Shown in pieces: positions 6,235 to 11,624 of a DNA stretch of 11,624 nt. Every line of letters begins with the position of its first letter. Within the stretch, counting starts at the first letter, position 1. The DNA is from Tannerella sp. Its GTDB lineage: Bacteria; Bacteroidota; Bacteroidia; Bacteroidales; Tannerellaceae. The stretch is from NCBI GenBank assembly GCA_031277235.1, contig JAITMT010000150.1:1-11624 (forward strand), in the 5' to 3' direction. A model generated the notes under the pieces. The model was not told the DNA's origin, ran no database searches, and saw only the letters and a program-made list of their open reading frames with translations. Position numbers and translations under genes: made by a program.

Positions 6235-6250
6235 AGAAAAACCAAGAACT

Positions 6251-6937
6251 ATGGAAGAAAAGAAACGAATTATAGTAGCCATTGACGGCGTGTCGTCGAG
6301 CGGAAAAAGCACGATGGCAAAACAATTGGCTAAAACGGTGGTTTACAAGTATATAGATACCGGCGCCATGTATCGTGCCGTGACGCTTTATGCACTCAGA
6401 AATCAACTGTTTGAATATCTTGAAAACCTTGAGAATGAAATGAATAATATAAAAATCAATTTCCTTGTCAATCCCGAAACGGGAGGCAGCGAAACGTATC
6501 TGAACGGCGAAAATGTTGAAAACGAGATTCGCGGGATGGACGTTTCCAATCGGGTCAGCGAGATCTCGGCGTTGCCTTTTGTTCGTGCCTATTTGGTTGC
6601 TATTCAGCAGAATATAGGTAAAGAAAAGGGAATTGTCATGGACGGCAGGGATATTGGCACGGTCGTTTTTCCCGATGCGGAATTGAAAATTTTTGTTACG
6701 GCGACTGCCGAAATCAGAGCCGAAAGACGATACAAAGAATTACAGGCGAAAGGCGAAAAGGTTTCGTATGAAGAAATTCTTGATAACATTAAAAATCGTG
6801 ATTATCAGGATACTAACCGGGCGATATCGCCCCTCCGAAAAGCCGGTGACGCTATCACATTTGACAGTACGAACAGCACGGTCGAGGAACAGGACGAACG
6901 GCTGCTTAACATATTTAATAAAATTGTATATGGTTGA
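6251..6937 (+). CDS. cmk: Cytidylate (CMP/dCMP) kinase
   Basis: A 228-residue P-loop nucleoside monophosphate kinase that phosphorylates CMP and dCMP with ATP in the cytosol. Seen: the Walker A loop GVSSSGKST (13-21), the IDTGAMYRAVT motif (35-45) that lines the CMP site, the inserted NMP-binding domain with NENEIRG-like region (about 88-110), DGRDIGTVVFP (131-141), and NRDYQDTNRAISPL (182-195) of the lid and substrate contacts. The length matches the family (220-230). The gene overlaps ispH by 8 bp, so cmk and ispH form an operon. The 204-bp repeat-filled gap to porQ leaves open whether porQ is transcribed with them; I see no good promoter directly before cmk. Confidence 0.95.
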   Translation: MEEKKRIIVAIDGVSSSGKSTMAKQLAKTVVYKYIDTGAMYRAVTLYALRNQLFEYLENLENEMNNIKINFLVNPETGGSETYLNGENVENEIRGMDVSNRVSEISALPFVRAYLVAIQQNIGKEKGIVMDGRDIGTVVFPDAELKIFVTATAEIRAERRYKELQAKGEKVSYEEILDNIKNRDYQDTNRAISPLRKAGDAITFDSTNSTVEEQDERLLNIFNKIVYG

Positions 6938-7796
6938 AATAGAAATAGATAAGAGTTCGGGATTTTGTTTTGGCGTAGTCAATGCCATCGAAAGCGCCGA
7001 ACGGGAGTTGAAGAAAGACGAGTCGCTCTATTCTTTGGGCGATCTTGTACACAACAACCTTGAAATGAAGCGGTTAAAAGGCGCCGGATTGAAAACCATC
7101 AATCACGAAGAATTGGCGACCTTGCAAAATAAAACCGTGTTGCTGCGGGCACACGGCGAGCCGCCGTCCACGTATCTCATTGCGCGTCAGAACAATATAA
7201 AAATTGTTGATGCGACTTGTCCGGTCGTGTTGCATTTGCAAAAAAGAATCAAGGACTGTTACGAAGACATTAAAGATACAGACGCACAGTTAGTTATATA
7301 CGGTAAGAAAGGACACGCCGAAGTAAACGGTTTGGTGGGACAGACCGCAGGCACAGCCATCGTCATAGAAAAAATGGAAGACCTGGAACGCCTTGATTTT
7401 CAGAAAGAAATCATACTTTTTTCACAAACGACCAAACCGTTAGATGGCTTCGGCGAAATCGTTGAAACGATAAAATCACGGATTGCCGAAGGCGTACAAT
7501 TCCGGTATTTCGATACGATTTGCCGTCAGGTAACCAACCGTTTACCGAAAATCAAAGAGTTTGCCGCCGCCCACGACTTGATTTATTTCGTGGCAGGCGA
7601 GCAAAGTTCAAACGGCAAATTTCTTTTTGAAGAATGTAGAAAAACGAATCCCAACACGATTTTCATCTCCGAATCGTCCGAAATCGAAAAACCGATGCCG
7701 GACGGCGTCCAAAAAGTAGGCGTTTGCGGCGCAACCTCCACCCCCAAATGGCTGATGGAAGAAGTCGCGGAACGGATTCGGAGCTTAAATTCGTAG
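6930..7796 (+). CDS. ispH: 4-hydroxy-3-methylbut-2-enyl diphosphate reductase
   Basis: A 288-residue iron-sulfur enzyme that makes IPP and DMAPP in the last step of the MEP pathway. The three cluster cysteines are present: C13 in GFCFGV, C97 in DATCP and C198 in DTICRQV. So are the diphosphate-binding histidines H41 (LVHNN), H75 (RAHGE) and H129 with catalytic E131 (KKGHAEV, 126-132), and the C-terminal GATSTPKWLM (267-276). Start choice: the frame is open upstream to 6693, but the ATG at 6930 gives the standard N-terminus (VEIEIDKSSGFCFG) and overlaps the cmk stop by 8 bp, as expected for translational coupling. Its products feed the prenyl synthase at 3973-4950. In this genus-type the pathway appears to be MEP, not mevalonate. 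Confidence 0.95.
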   Translation: MVEIEIDKSSGFCFGVVNAIESAERELKKDESLYSLGDLVHNNLEMKRLKGAGLKTINHEELATLQNKTVLLRAHGEPPSTYLIARQNNIKIVDATCPVVLHLQKRIKDCYEDIKDTDAQLVIYGKKGHAEVNGLVGQTAGTAIVIEKMEDLERLDFQKEIILFSQTTKPLDGFGEIVETIKSRIAEGVQFRYFDTICRQVTNRLPKIKEFAAAHDLIYFVAGEQSSNGKFLFEECRKTNPNTIFISESSEIEKPMPDGVQKVGVCGATSTPKWLMEEVAERIRSLNS

Positions 7797-7856
7797 GTTG
7801 AAGGAAAAAATCGCTTTGAAAGAGCGGGTCTGCCGAATTCTAAGCCTGTCAGGGAT

Positions 7857-7897
7857 GCGACTGTCCTGAACGGAGAGACTTTTCATAATTGCAGGTC
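7857..7897 (-). repeat. Inverted partial third copy of the long-repeat flank
   Basis: On the minus strand this reads CCTGC-AA-TTATGAAAA, an 8-nt variable stretch, GTTCA, then a block ending GTCGC. It matches the start of copies 1 and 2 (CCTGC-GG-TTATGAAAA, about 7 nt, GTTCA, ...GTCGC in copy 1) in content and spacing. It lacks the palindromic part. Confidence 0.5.
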
Positions 7898-7949
7898 AAT
7901 GACGTGCGAGCGTTTGTATGCTCTCTGCTTCTGTCTGTTTGTGCCCGTG

Positions 7950-8064
7950 GATAACGCAGTCGGATGTTCGCAGATAACGTAACCGTATTTCCGCAGGTAA
8001 CGCTGTCAGGCGTTCGCAAGTAACGCAGTCGGGTATCCGCAGGCAACGCTACACTCGCCTGCGG
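7950..8064. repeat. 23-bp tandem minisatellite, five units
   Basis: Units at 7950-7972, 7973-7995, 7996-8018, 8019-8041 and a degenerate fifth at 8042-8064. Each opens with a near-constant (A/G)(A/G)TAACG and closes with CGCA, with a more variable stretch of about 12 bp between. The fifth unit keeps CAACG but ends GCGG and forms the start of long repeat copy 1. Period 23 is not a multiple of three, so coding is unlikely. Confidence 0.8.
8037..8064. repeat. Short perfect inverted repeat at the minisatellite/long-repeat junction
   Basis: CCGCAGGC (8037-8044) and GCCTGCGG (8057-8064) are perfectly complementary around a 12-nt loop. Copy 2 of the long repeat has only the right arm, so the hairpin exists at copy 1 alone. 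Confidence 0.5.
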
Positions 8065-8123
8065 TTATGAAAATCGGGCTGTTCAAGCCTGTCGCTGCAC
8101 GCCGCTTCCAAACCTCATTTCCA

Positions 8124-8286
8124 CCTAATTTTACCAACAAAACAACCTCAGTAGCAGCAAGATATACAAATATATAACAAACCTCATTACCTCATCTCTT
8201 TACAACAAAAACCGACAAAATGAGGTAATATGGGTGATAACACATTTCCTTGCTGCTACTGAGGTTTTTAAGTTTGTGAAATTAGG
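8124..8286. repeat. Nested palindromic element, copy 1 (163 bp)
   Basis: Terminal inverted repeats of 38 bp: outer CCTAATTT (8124-8131) pairs with AAATTAGG (8279-8286), a 12-bp middle part pairs at 7 of 12, and inner AACCTCAGTAGCAGCAAG (8144-8161) pairs perfectly with 8249-8266. A second hairpin lies inside: ATTACCTCAT (8186-8195) with ATGAGGTAAT (8220-8229). It resembles a fold-back or MITE-like element or a structured RNA template. No target-site duplication is obvious and no transposase is in the window. Confidence 0.75.
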
Positions 8287-8293
8287 TTTTTTT

Positions 8294-8349
8294 TCAAATC
8301 TTCAAATCTTCAAATTTTCAAATTCTCAAATTTTCAAATTCTCAAATTT
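8294..8349. repeat. 8-bp TCAAATNY microsatellite, seven units
   Basis: Seven uninterrupted units (ending CT, CT, TT, TC, TT, TC, TT) at the right end of long repeat copy 1. The last four alternate TC and TT, hinting at a 16-bp higher-order unit. Confidence 0.8.
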
Positions 8350-8438
8350 TTCGTAATCAACGCTACACTCGCCTGCGGTTATGAAAATTTGGACTTTTCA
8401 AGCCTATCTCTAAACGTCGCTTCCAAACCTCATTTCCA

Positions 8439-8606
8439 CCTAATCTTAATAACAAAACAACCTCAGTAGCAGCAAGATATACAAATATATAATAAACCTC
8501 ATTACCTCATTTTTGTACAACAAAAACCGACAAAATGAGATAATGAGGTAATGTGGGTTATAACACATTTCCCTGCTACTGAGGTTTTTAAGTTTGTGAA
8601 ATTAGG
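8439..8606. repeat. Nested palindromic element, copy 2 (168 bp)
   Basis: Same design as copy 1. The inner terminal arms AACCTCAGTAGCAG (8459-8472) and CTGCTACTGAGGTT (8573-8586) pair perfectly. The internal hairpin is longer here: ACCTCATTACCTCATTTT (8496-8513) pairs with 8532-8549 at 17 of 18 positions around an 18-nt loop. The AT-rich segment between the arms is nearly unchanged from copy 1. Confidence 0.75.
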
Positions 8607-8614
8607 TTTTTTTT

Positions 8615-8646
8615 TCAAATCTTCAAATTTTCGAATCCTCAAATCC
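8615..8646. repeat. 8-bp TCAAATNY microsatellite, four units
   Basis: TCAAATCT, TCAAATTT, TCGAATCC and TCAAATCC at the right end of long repeat copy 2, more degenerate than the array in copy 1. Confidence 0.65.
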
Positions 8647-8666
8647 TCATCCCTTTGAGGAGGCTT

Positions 8667-8691
8667 CTCCTTCGGAGGGGTCACGGGAGGC
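8667..8691 (-). repeat. Second copy of the GC-rich CCTCCC repeat, overlapping the GH2 stop
   Basis: On the minus strand GCCTCCCGTGACCCCTCCGA continues to GGAG and matches the 25 bp beginning at 6113-6114 at about 20 positions. The TGA of the GH2 gene (8683-8681) lies inside it, so the last codons (Leu-Pro-stop) are repeat sequence. Confidence 0.55.
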
Positions 8692-11197
8692 TTCTCATCT
8701 TCAAACTTCCGCCCTTCAATCCCTTGGCGGAAGCCTCAAAAGTAATTTCCCCCTGTTTTTCGGTAGTCTGGACGATGGCGGTCAGTTCGCCGCCGAAAAA
8801 CGACATTTCGGGCAGGTGAAACAGTTCCATATTGACGGGATCGCCGTTTGCCGCCGCACGGTAAACGCCCGCGCCCTTGACCTTGAAACTCGCTTTGCGC
8901 GACTCGTTCGGACAGAGATTGCCGTTTTCATCCACCACCCGTACCCGGATGATGGACAGGTCTTTACCGTCCGCTTTCAACTGCGTTCTGTCGGGAATCA
9001 ATTCGATGTGATGCGGTTTGCCGGCAGTACGTATCTCTTTCTCTACCACCGCTTTACCGTCTTTATCGTAGGCGACGACTTTCACCGTACCCGGCTCGTA
9101 TTTCGTATCCATCCACATCAGACGATAGCGTTTCTGGCGCGCCAACGCCTGTTCAGCGTCTTTATTATCGCTGTTTTCGAGCGTGACGGAGAGGTCTTTC
9201 GTACGCCTGCCCTGACTTTTTCCGTTGATAAACAGTTCGGCGGACGGATAGTTCGTATAAACGAAAACCGGCGTTATTTCGCCTTCACGCCCTTCCCAAT
9301 TCCAGTGCGGCAGGATATGCAGCGTCTCTTTTTCCCTGTTCCAGTGGCTGCGATAGAGGTAAAAACGGTCTTTGGGGATATAGGCAAGGTCAATGATGCC
9401 AAACAGAGAACTGTGGCTGGGCCAGTCGGAATAGTACGGCGTAGGCTCGCCGAGATAGTCGAAGCCCGTCCACACAAACTCGCCGATGCACCAGGGACGG
9501 TCTTCGTGCTGGACGAAATCGTCTTCGGGCAGGTTCGACCAGTCGCAATGTTCGAGGTCGTAGCCCGTGCTTTGATGGTCGGGATATTTCGCCATCGCGC
9601 GCCGCTCGGCGGGAAACTTGTACACGCCGCGCGAACTGACCGTCGAAGCCGTTTCACTGCCGAGCATAATCTGTTGCGGCAATTTGTCATAAGCCTCCCG
9701 GTAGGCATACAGGCGATAATTAAAACCGACCACATCGAGCGTGGCGGCAAAATTATTGTTGATAATCGCCTGCCCCCTGTCCATACCGACGGTTACGGGG
9801 CGCGTCGGGTCTTCACGGTGGCAAATATCCTGCATCATCCGGGCTAACTGCACGCCGCCTTTCTCGGTTTGGTCGGGCACTTCATTGCCGATGCACCACA
9901 TCACAACACTCGGATTATTACGGAATTGACGCACCAGATTCACAAGGTCTTTCTCCACCCATTCATCAAAATAAAGATTGTAGCCGTTTTTCACTTTCGG
10001 CGTTTTCCAGGCGTCGAAACTTTCCGCCATCACCATAAATCCCATTTCATCGCAAGCCTTGACTAATTCGGGCGACGGCATATTGTGCGACGTGCGTATC
10101 GCATTGCAGCCCATATCTTTCAACAATCGCAGACGGTAGCGAATCGCCGCGTCGTTCACTGCCGCTCCGAGCGGACCCAGATCGTGATGATTGCAAACGC
10201 CTTTGAAATAAGTCTTTACGCCGTTCAGATAAAAACCGTCGTCGGGGCGAATTTCAATCGAACGGACGCCGAAGCGCGTTTCATAATCGTCTTTTAACAC
10301 GCCATCCATGTAAAGTTTTGATATTGATTTGTATAGCGCCGGATTCTCGGGACTCCACAAAGCCGGATCATCTATCCAGATACTTGTTTCGTAATAACCG
10401 TCCACGATCAGCGCGGTATCAATTTCCGAAGAAACCGTACCGAAAAGAACACCCTGAGGATCAATGATATCCGTTTTCAATTCTATTTTTCCCCGAAAGC
10501 CGGCAGGATAATCCAACTGAGTGCGTATCACCACTTTGGCGTTTTTTTCTCGCACAACGGGCGTTAAAATTTGCGTACCCCACAGCGGGATATGCGCGTC
10601 GTCCGTAACTATCAGATGCACATTGCGATACAGTCCCGCGCCCGGATACCAGCGCGACGATTCGGGCAAGTTATGCAGCCGCACAGCCAGCGTATTTTTG
10701 CCGTTTGCGTTCAGTAAATCCGTAATATCCAGATGGAAAGCATTGTAACCGTATGCCCAGTAGCCTGCTTTTTTACTGTTTACATAGACTTCGGCATTGC
10801 TCATCGCGCCGTCGAAAAGCAGCGTAACACGCTTCCCGGCGGAAAAATCGGGTACGTCGAACTGCAACCGGTACCATCCGACGCCCACAAACGGCAAACC
10901 GCCCGTGCGTCCGGCGTGTTCCATCGCTTCTTTTTGTCCGTCCTGCGTGATGGCGACGTTCTGGCGATCGTTGTAGATGCTGAACGGTCCGTAAATCGCC
11001 CAGTCATGGGGCACGGTTACGGATTCCCATTTACTGTCGTTAAACGATTCATTGACAAAGGATTCACTGTCTTCCCGCGTGAATTTCCAACCCTTCTCCA
11101 GCAGATATTCCCTGCGGATATTTTCAGCGTCCGAAAGTGCGCTGAACAGCAAAATGGCGCTCAAAAAGCCCATAGTCTTTCGATGAATATTTTTCAT
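8681..11197 (-). CDS. Secreted glycoside hydrolase family 2 enzyme, beta-galactosidase-like
   Basis: An 838-residue protein with a signal peptide (1-24, hydrophobic core from Met9 to about Leu21, likely cleaved after SDA), so it acts in the periplasm or at the surface. Domains in order: GH2 sugar-binding jelly roll (about 29-196, with VPHDWAIYGPF and GVGWYR), Ig-like domain (about 205-312), TIM barrel (about 315-615), a DUF4982-like domain (about 636-715) and a C-terminal Ig-like domain (about 725-835). In the barrel, WCIGNEVPD (434-442) holds the acid/base Glu439 and MLGSETAS (511-518) the nucleophile Glu515; RTSHNMPS (368-375) and the FVWTGFDYLGEPTPY loop (574-588) are typical of Bacteroidetes beta-galactosidases. 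Retaining hydrolysis of beta-galactosides is likely, but beta-glucuronide or other beta-glycoside activity cannot be excluded. It stands alone here, with no SusC/SusD or regulator beside it. It looks more GC-rich than the genes at the left. ATG at 11197 gives the complete signal peptide; Met9 would truncate it. Confidence 0.92.
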   Translation of the reverse strand: MKNIHRKTMGFLSAILLFSALSDAENIRREYLLEKGWKFTREDSESFVNESFNDSKWESVTVPHDWAIYGPFSIYNDRQNVAITQDGQKEAMEHAGRTGGLPFVGVGWYRLQFDVPDFSAGKRVTLLFDGAMSNAEVYVNSKKAGYWAYGYNAFHLDITDLLNANGKNTLAVRLHNLPESSRWYPGAGLYRNVHLIVTDDAHIPLWGTQILTPVVREKNAKVVIRTQLDYPAGFRGKIELKTDIIDPQGVLFGTVSSEIDTALIVDGYYETSIWIDDPALWSPENPALYKSISKLYMDGVLKDDYETRFGVRSIEIRPDDGFYLNGVKTYFKGVCNHHDLGPLGAAVNDAAIRYRLRLLKDMGCNAIRTSHNMPSPELVKACDEMGFMVMAESFDAWKTPKVKNGYNLYFDEWVEKDLVNLVRQFRNNPSVVMWCIGNEVPDQTEKGGVQLARMMQDICHREDPTRPVTVGMDRGQAIINNNFAATLDVVGFNYRLYAYREAYDKLPQQIMLGSETASTVSSRGVYKFPAERRAMAKYPDHQSTGYDLEHCDWSNLPEDDFVQHEDRPWCIGEFVWTGFDYLGEPTPYYSDWPSHSSLFGIIDLAYIPKDRFYLYRSHWNREKETLHILPHWNWEGREGEITPVFVYTNYPSAELFINGKSQGRRTKDLSVTLENSDNKDAEQALARQKRYRLMWMDTKYEPGTVKVVAYDKDGKAVVEKEIRTAGKPHHIELIPDRTQLKADGKDLSIIRVRVVDENGNLCPNESRKASFKVKGAGVYRAAANGDPVNMELFHLPEMSFFGGELTAIVQTTEKQGEITFEASAKGLKGGSLKMRSLP

Positions 11198-11216
11198 AAA
11201 AATAAAAATTTTTGGG

Positions 11217-11224
11217 CAAAGTTA
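11217..11224 (-). promoter_or_regulatory. -7 promoter element of the GH2 gene
   Basis: TAACTTTG on the minus strand, 19 bp before the ATG at 11197, matching TAnnTTTG. There is no TTG at the expected -33 distance, which could mean the promoter needs an activator. Confidence 0.5.
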
Positions 11225-11234
11225 CACAAAAAAA

Positions 11235-11265
11235 GCATTTATCACTTGCAGATGATAAAAAATGC
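11235..11265. promoter_or_regulatory. Inverted repeat between the divergent GH2 and Hc1 promoters
   Basis: GCATTTATCA (11235-11244) is complementary to TGATAA plus ATGC (11253-11258, 11262-11265), with a 3-nt bulge and an 8-nt loop. It sits between the two -7 boxes and covers the Hc1 -33 element. It could be an operator shared by both genes; no regulator is identified. Confidence 0.35.
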
Positions 11266-11275
11266 TGTATCTTTG
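11244..11275 (+). promoter_or_regulatory. Promoter of the histone-like gene (-33 CTTG, -7 TATCTTTG)
   Basis: TTG at 11245-11247 and TATCTTTG at 11268-11275 are separated by 20 bp, a strong Bacteroidetes promoter. The leader to the ATG at 11343 is about 60 nt and very AT-rich, as is common for highly translated Bacteroidetes mRNAs. Confidence 0.65.
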
Positions 11276-11342
11276 CATTCGAAAAAAACACTTCATTTGG
11301 AGTGAAATTATTAATAATTAATTAATTAAATTAAAAATTGCA

Positions 11343-11528
11343 ATGGACAAATTGATTAAACAAGTTGAACAGATTGTAAATTCTTACAACACCATGATTG
11401 AGGATGCTAATGCTCAATGTCTGAAAGGTAACAAAGCGGCAGGTACTCGCGCTCGCAAAGCGTCTCTGGATCTGGAAAAAATGCTGAAGGAATTTAGAAA
11501 ACAATCTATCGAAGCATCGAAGAAATAA
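11343..11528 (+). CDS. Histone H1-like DNA-binding protein, Hc1 family
   Basis: A 61-residue basic protein with the pattern of the Bacteroidetes Hc1/histone-H1-like family (PF07432): an amphipathic N-terminal helix (LIKQVEQIVNSYNTMIEDAN, 4-23) and then KGNKAAGTRARKASLDLEKM (28-47), the conserved basic heart of the family, and a Lys-rich tail (EFRKQSIEASKK). Proteins of this type bind DNA non-specifically and are thought to compact the nucleoid; this is family knowledge. It is monocistronic, with a strong promoter about 70 bp upstream and a strong terminator 20 bp downstream, as expected for an abundant protein. Many Bacteroidetes encode one or more such small proteins. Confidence 0.88.
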   Translation: MDKLIKQVEQIVNSYNTMIEDANAQCLKGNKAAGTRARKASLDLEKMLKEFRKQSIEASKK

Positions 11529-11547
11529 GAGCGCTTCAACAAAGAAT

Positions 11548-11584
11548 AAAAAAGAGGAAAATCTTCGTGATTCTCCTCTTTTTT
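11548..11584. terminator. Rho-independent terminator after the Hc1 gene
   Basis: AAAAAAGAGGA (11548-11558) pairs perfectly with TCCTCTTTTTT (11574-11584); inner AATC/GATT pairing narrows the loop to about TTCGT. A T-run follows the stem on the plus strand and an A-run precedes it, so it can work in both directions. Confidence 0.85.
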
Positions 11585-11624
11585 ATTGAATTGCAGGTTC
11601 AAAATCATTCTTCGACAAAAAAGG

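Larger units (their letters stand above)
8044..8357. repeat. Long tandem repeat, copy 1 (about 314 bp)
   Basis: Begins CAACGCTACACTCGCCTGCG and recurs 314 bp later at 8358. The first 31 bp are identical in both copies, about 37 bp then differ at roughly 11 positions, and the following 90 bp differ at about four. The copy ends with a TCAAATNY microsatellite that is longer than in copy 2. Confidence 0.85.
8358..8646. repeat. Long tandem repeat, copy 2
   Basis: Direct repeat of 8044-8357 beginning with the same 31 bp. It gains a net 6 bp by the right end of its palindrome, mostly inside the inner hairpin. The right boundary is uncertain, because the microsatellite fades into other repeat sequence near 8646. 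Confidence 0.8.
7797..8680. other. Non-coding repeat island between ispH and the GH2 gene
   Basis: About 880 bp without a credible gene. It contains, in order, an inverted fragment of the long repeat (7857-7897), a 23-bp minisatellite (7950-8064), long repeat copy 1 (8044-8357) with a palindromic element (8124-8286) and an 8-bp microsatellite (8294-8349). Long repeat copy 2 (8358-about 8646) follows, with its palindromic element (8439-8606) and microsatellite (8615-8646), then a GC-rich dispersed repeat (8667-8691) running into the GH2 stop codon. The reading frames here are short and built from the repeats. Confidence 0.75.

Noticed and set aside
6693..6929. Upstream in-frame extension of ispH
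   Set aside because: It lies inside cmk in another frame and reads as basic, non-conserved sequence. The family N-terminus starts at 6930.
7849..8046. 65-codon minus-strand frame through the minisatellite
   Set aside because: It is produced by the 23-bp repeats, the repeat period changes frame every unit, and there is no promoter or recognisable protein.
7950..8064. CRISPR-like pattern of constant and variable segments
   Set aside because: The period is only 23 bp with no true spacer of 30 bp or more, the constant part is about 11 bp and itself varies, and there is no cas gene. It is a minisatellite.
8502..8684. 60-codon minus-strand frame over long repeat copy 2
   Set aside because: Its sequence (runs like RKFEDLKKK) comes from the TCAAATNY microsatellite and the palindrome arms; the corresponding frame is not maintained in copy 1.
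8816..9847. 343-codon plus-strand frame inside the GH2 gene
   Set aside because: It is a mirror frame of a GC-rich gene; its protein has no domain pattern, while the minus strand gives an intact GH2 enzyme with both catalytic glutamates.
11414..11608. 64-codon minus-strand frame over the Hc1 gene and terminator
   Set aside because: It overlaps the conserved Hc1 coding region in antisense and begins beyond the hairpin terminator, with no independent support.

Overview
The window looks like chromosomal DNA of a Bacteroidales bacterium. Three things point there. Many starts are preceded by the Bacteroidetes -7 promoter element TAnnTTTG, and Shine-Dalgarno sequences are largely absent. There is a porQ gene, part of the type IX secretion system found only in the Bacteroidetes/FCB group. 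The accessory proteins are also typical: a glycoside hydrolase family 2 enzyme with DUF4982-type C-terminal domains and a small Hc1-type histone H1-like protein. PorQ favours a Porphyromonadaceae-, Paludibacter- or Dysgonomonas-like organism over Bacteroides sensu stricto; that placement is inference.

Layout from left to right. On the minus strand lie the start of a small secreted Spy/CpxP- or DUF4890-like protein (1-285, running off the edge) and a YdfG-type short-chain dehydrogenase (366-1118). Next come two toxin-antitoxin modules that converge on each other: HigB/HigA on the plus strand (1267-1936) and HicA/HicB on the minus strand (2754-2153). Each has a good Bacteroidetes promoter with an imperfect 18-bp palindrome in the -33/-7 spacer, the natural place for an autoregulatory operator. 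A tRNA-Ser(GGA) gene (minus) follows, then a minus-strand pair encoding a short-chain polyprenyl diphosphate synthase and a TatD-type metal-dependent DNase.

Divergent from that pair is a plus-strand cluster: porQ (outer-membrane type IX secretion component), cmk (CMP kinase) and ispH (last step of the MEP isoprenoid pathway). cmk and ispH overlap by 8 bp, but porQ and cmk are separated by about 200 bp packed with short repeats. IspH makes the C5 units that the prenyl synthase elongates, so the two clusters are metabolically linked.

Between ispH and the next gene is a non-coding repeat island of about 880 bp (7797-8680). It holds a five-unit 23-bp minisatellite, two tandem copies of a unit of about 315 bp that each carry a nested palindromic element of 163-168 bp, an inverted third fragment of the same family, 8-bp TCAAATNY microsatellites, and a GC-rich repeat shared with the porQ-cmk gap. 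This is the least conventional part of the window.

The right end carries a secreted GH2 beta-galactosidase-like enzyme (minus, 11197-8681), whose stop codon lies inside one of these repeats. Divergent from it is a small histone-H1/Hc1-like DNA-binding protein with a strong promoter and a clear hairpin terminator. I see no CRISPR array, transposase, integrase or phage gene. Apart from the repeat island and the toxin-antitoxin pairs, the genes are ordinary.
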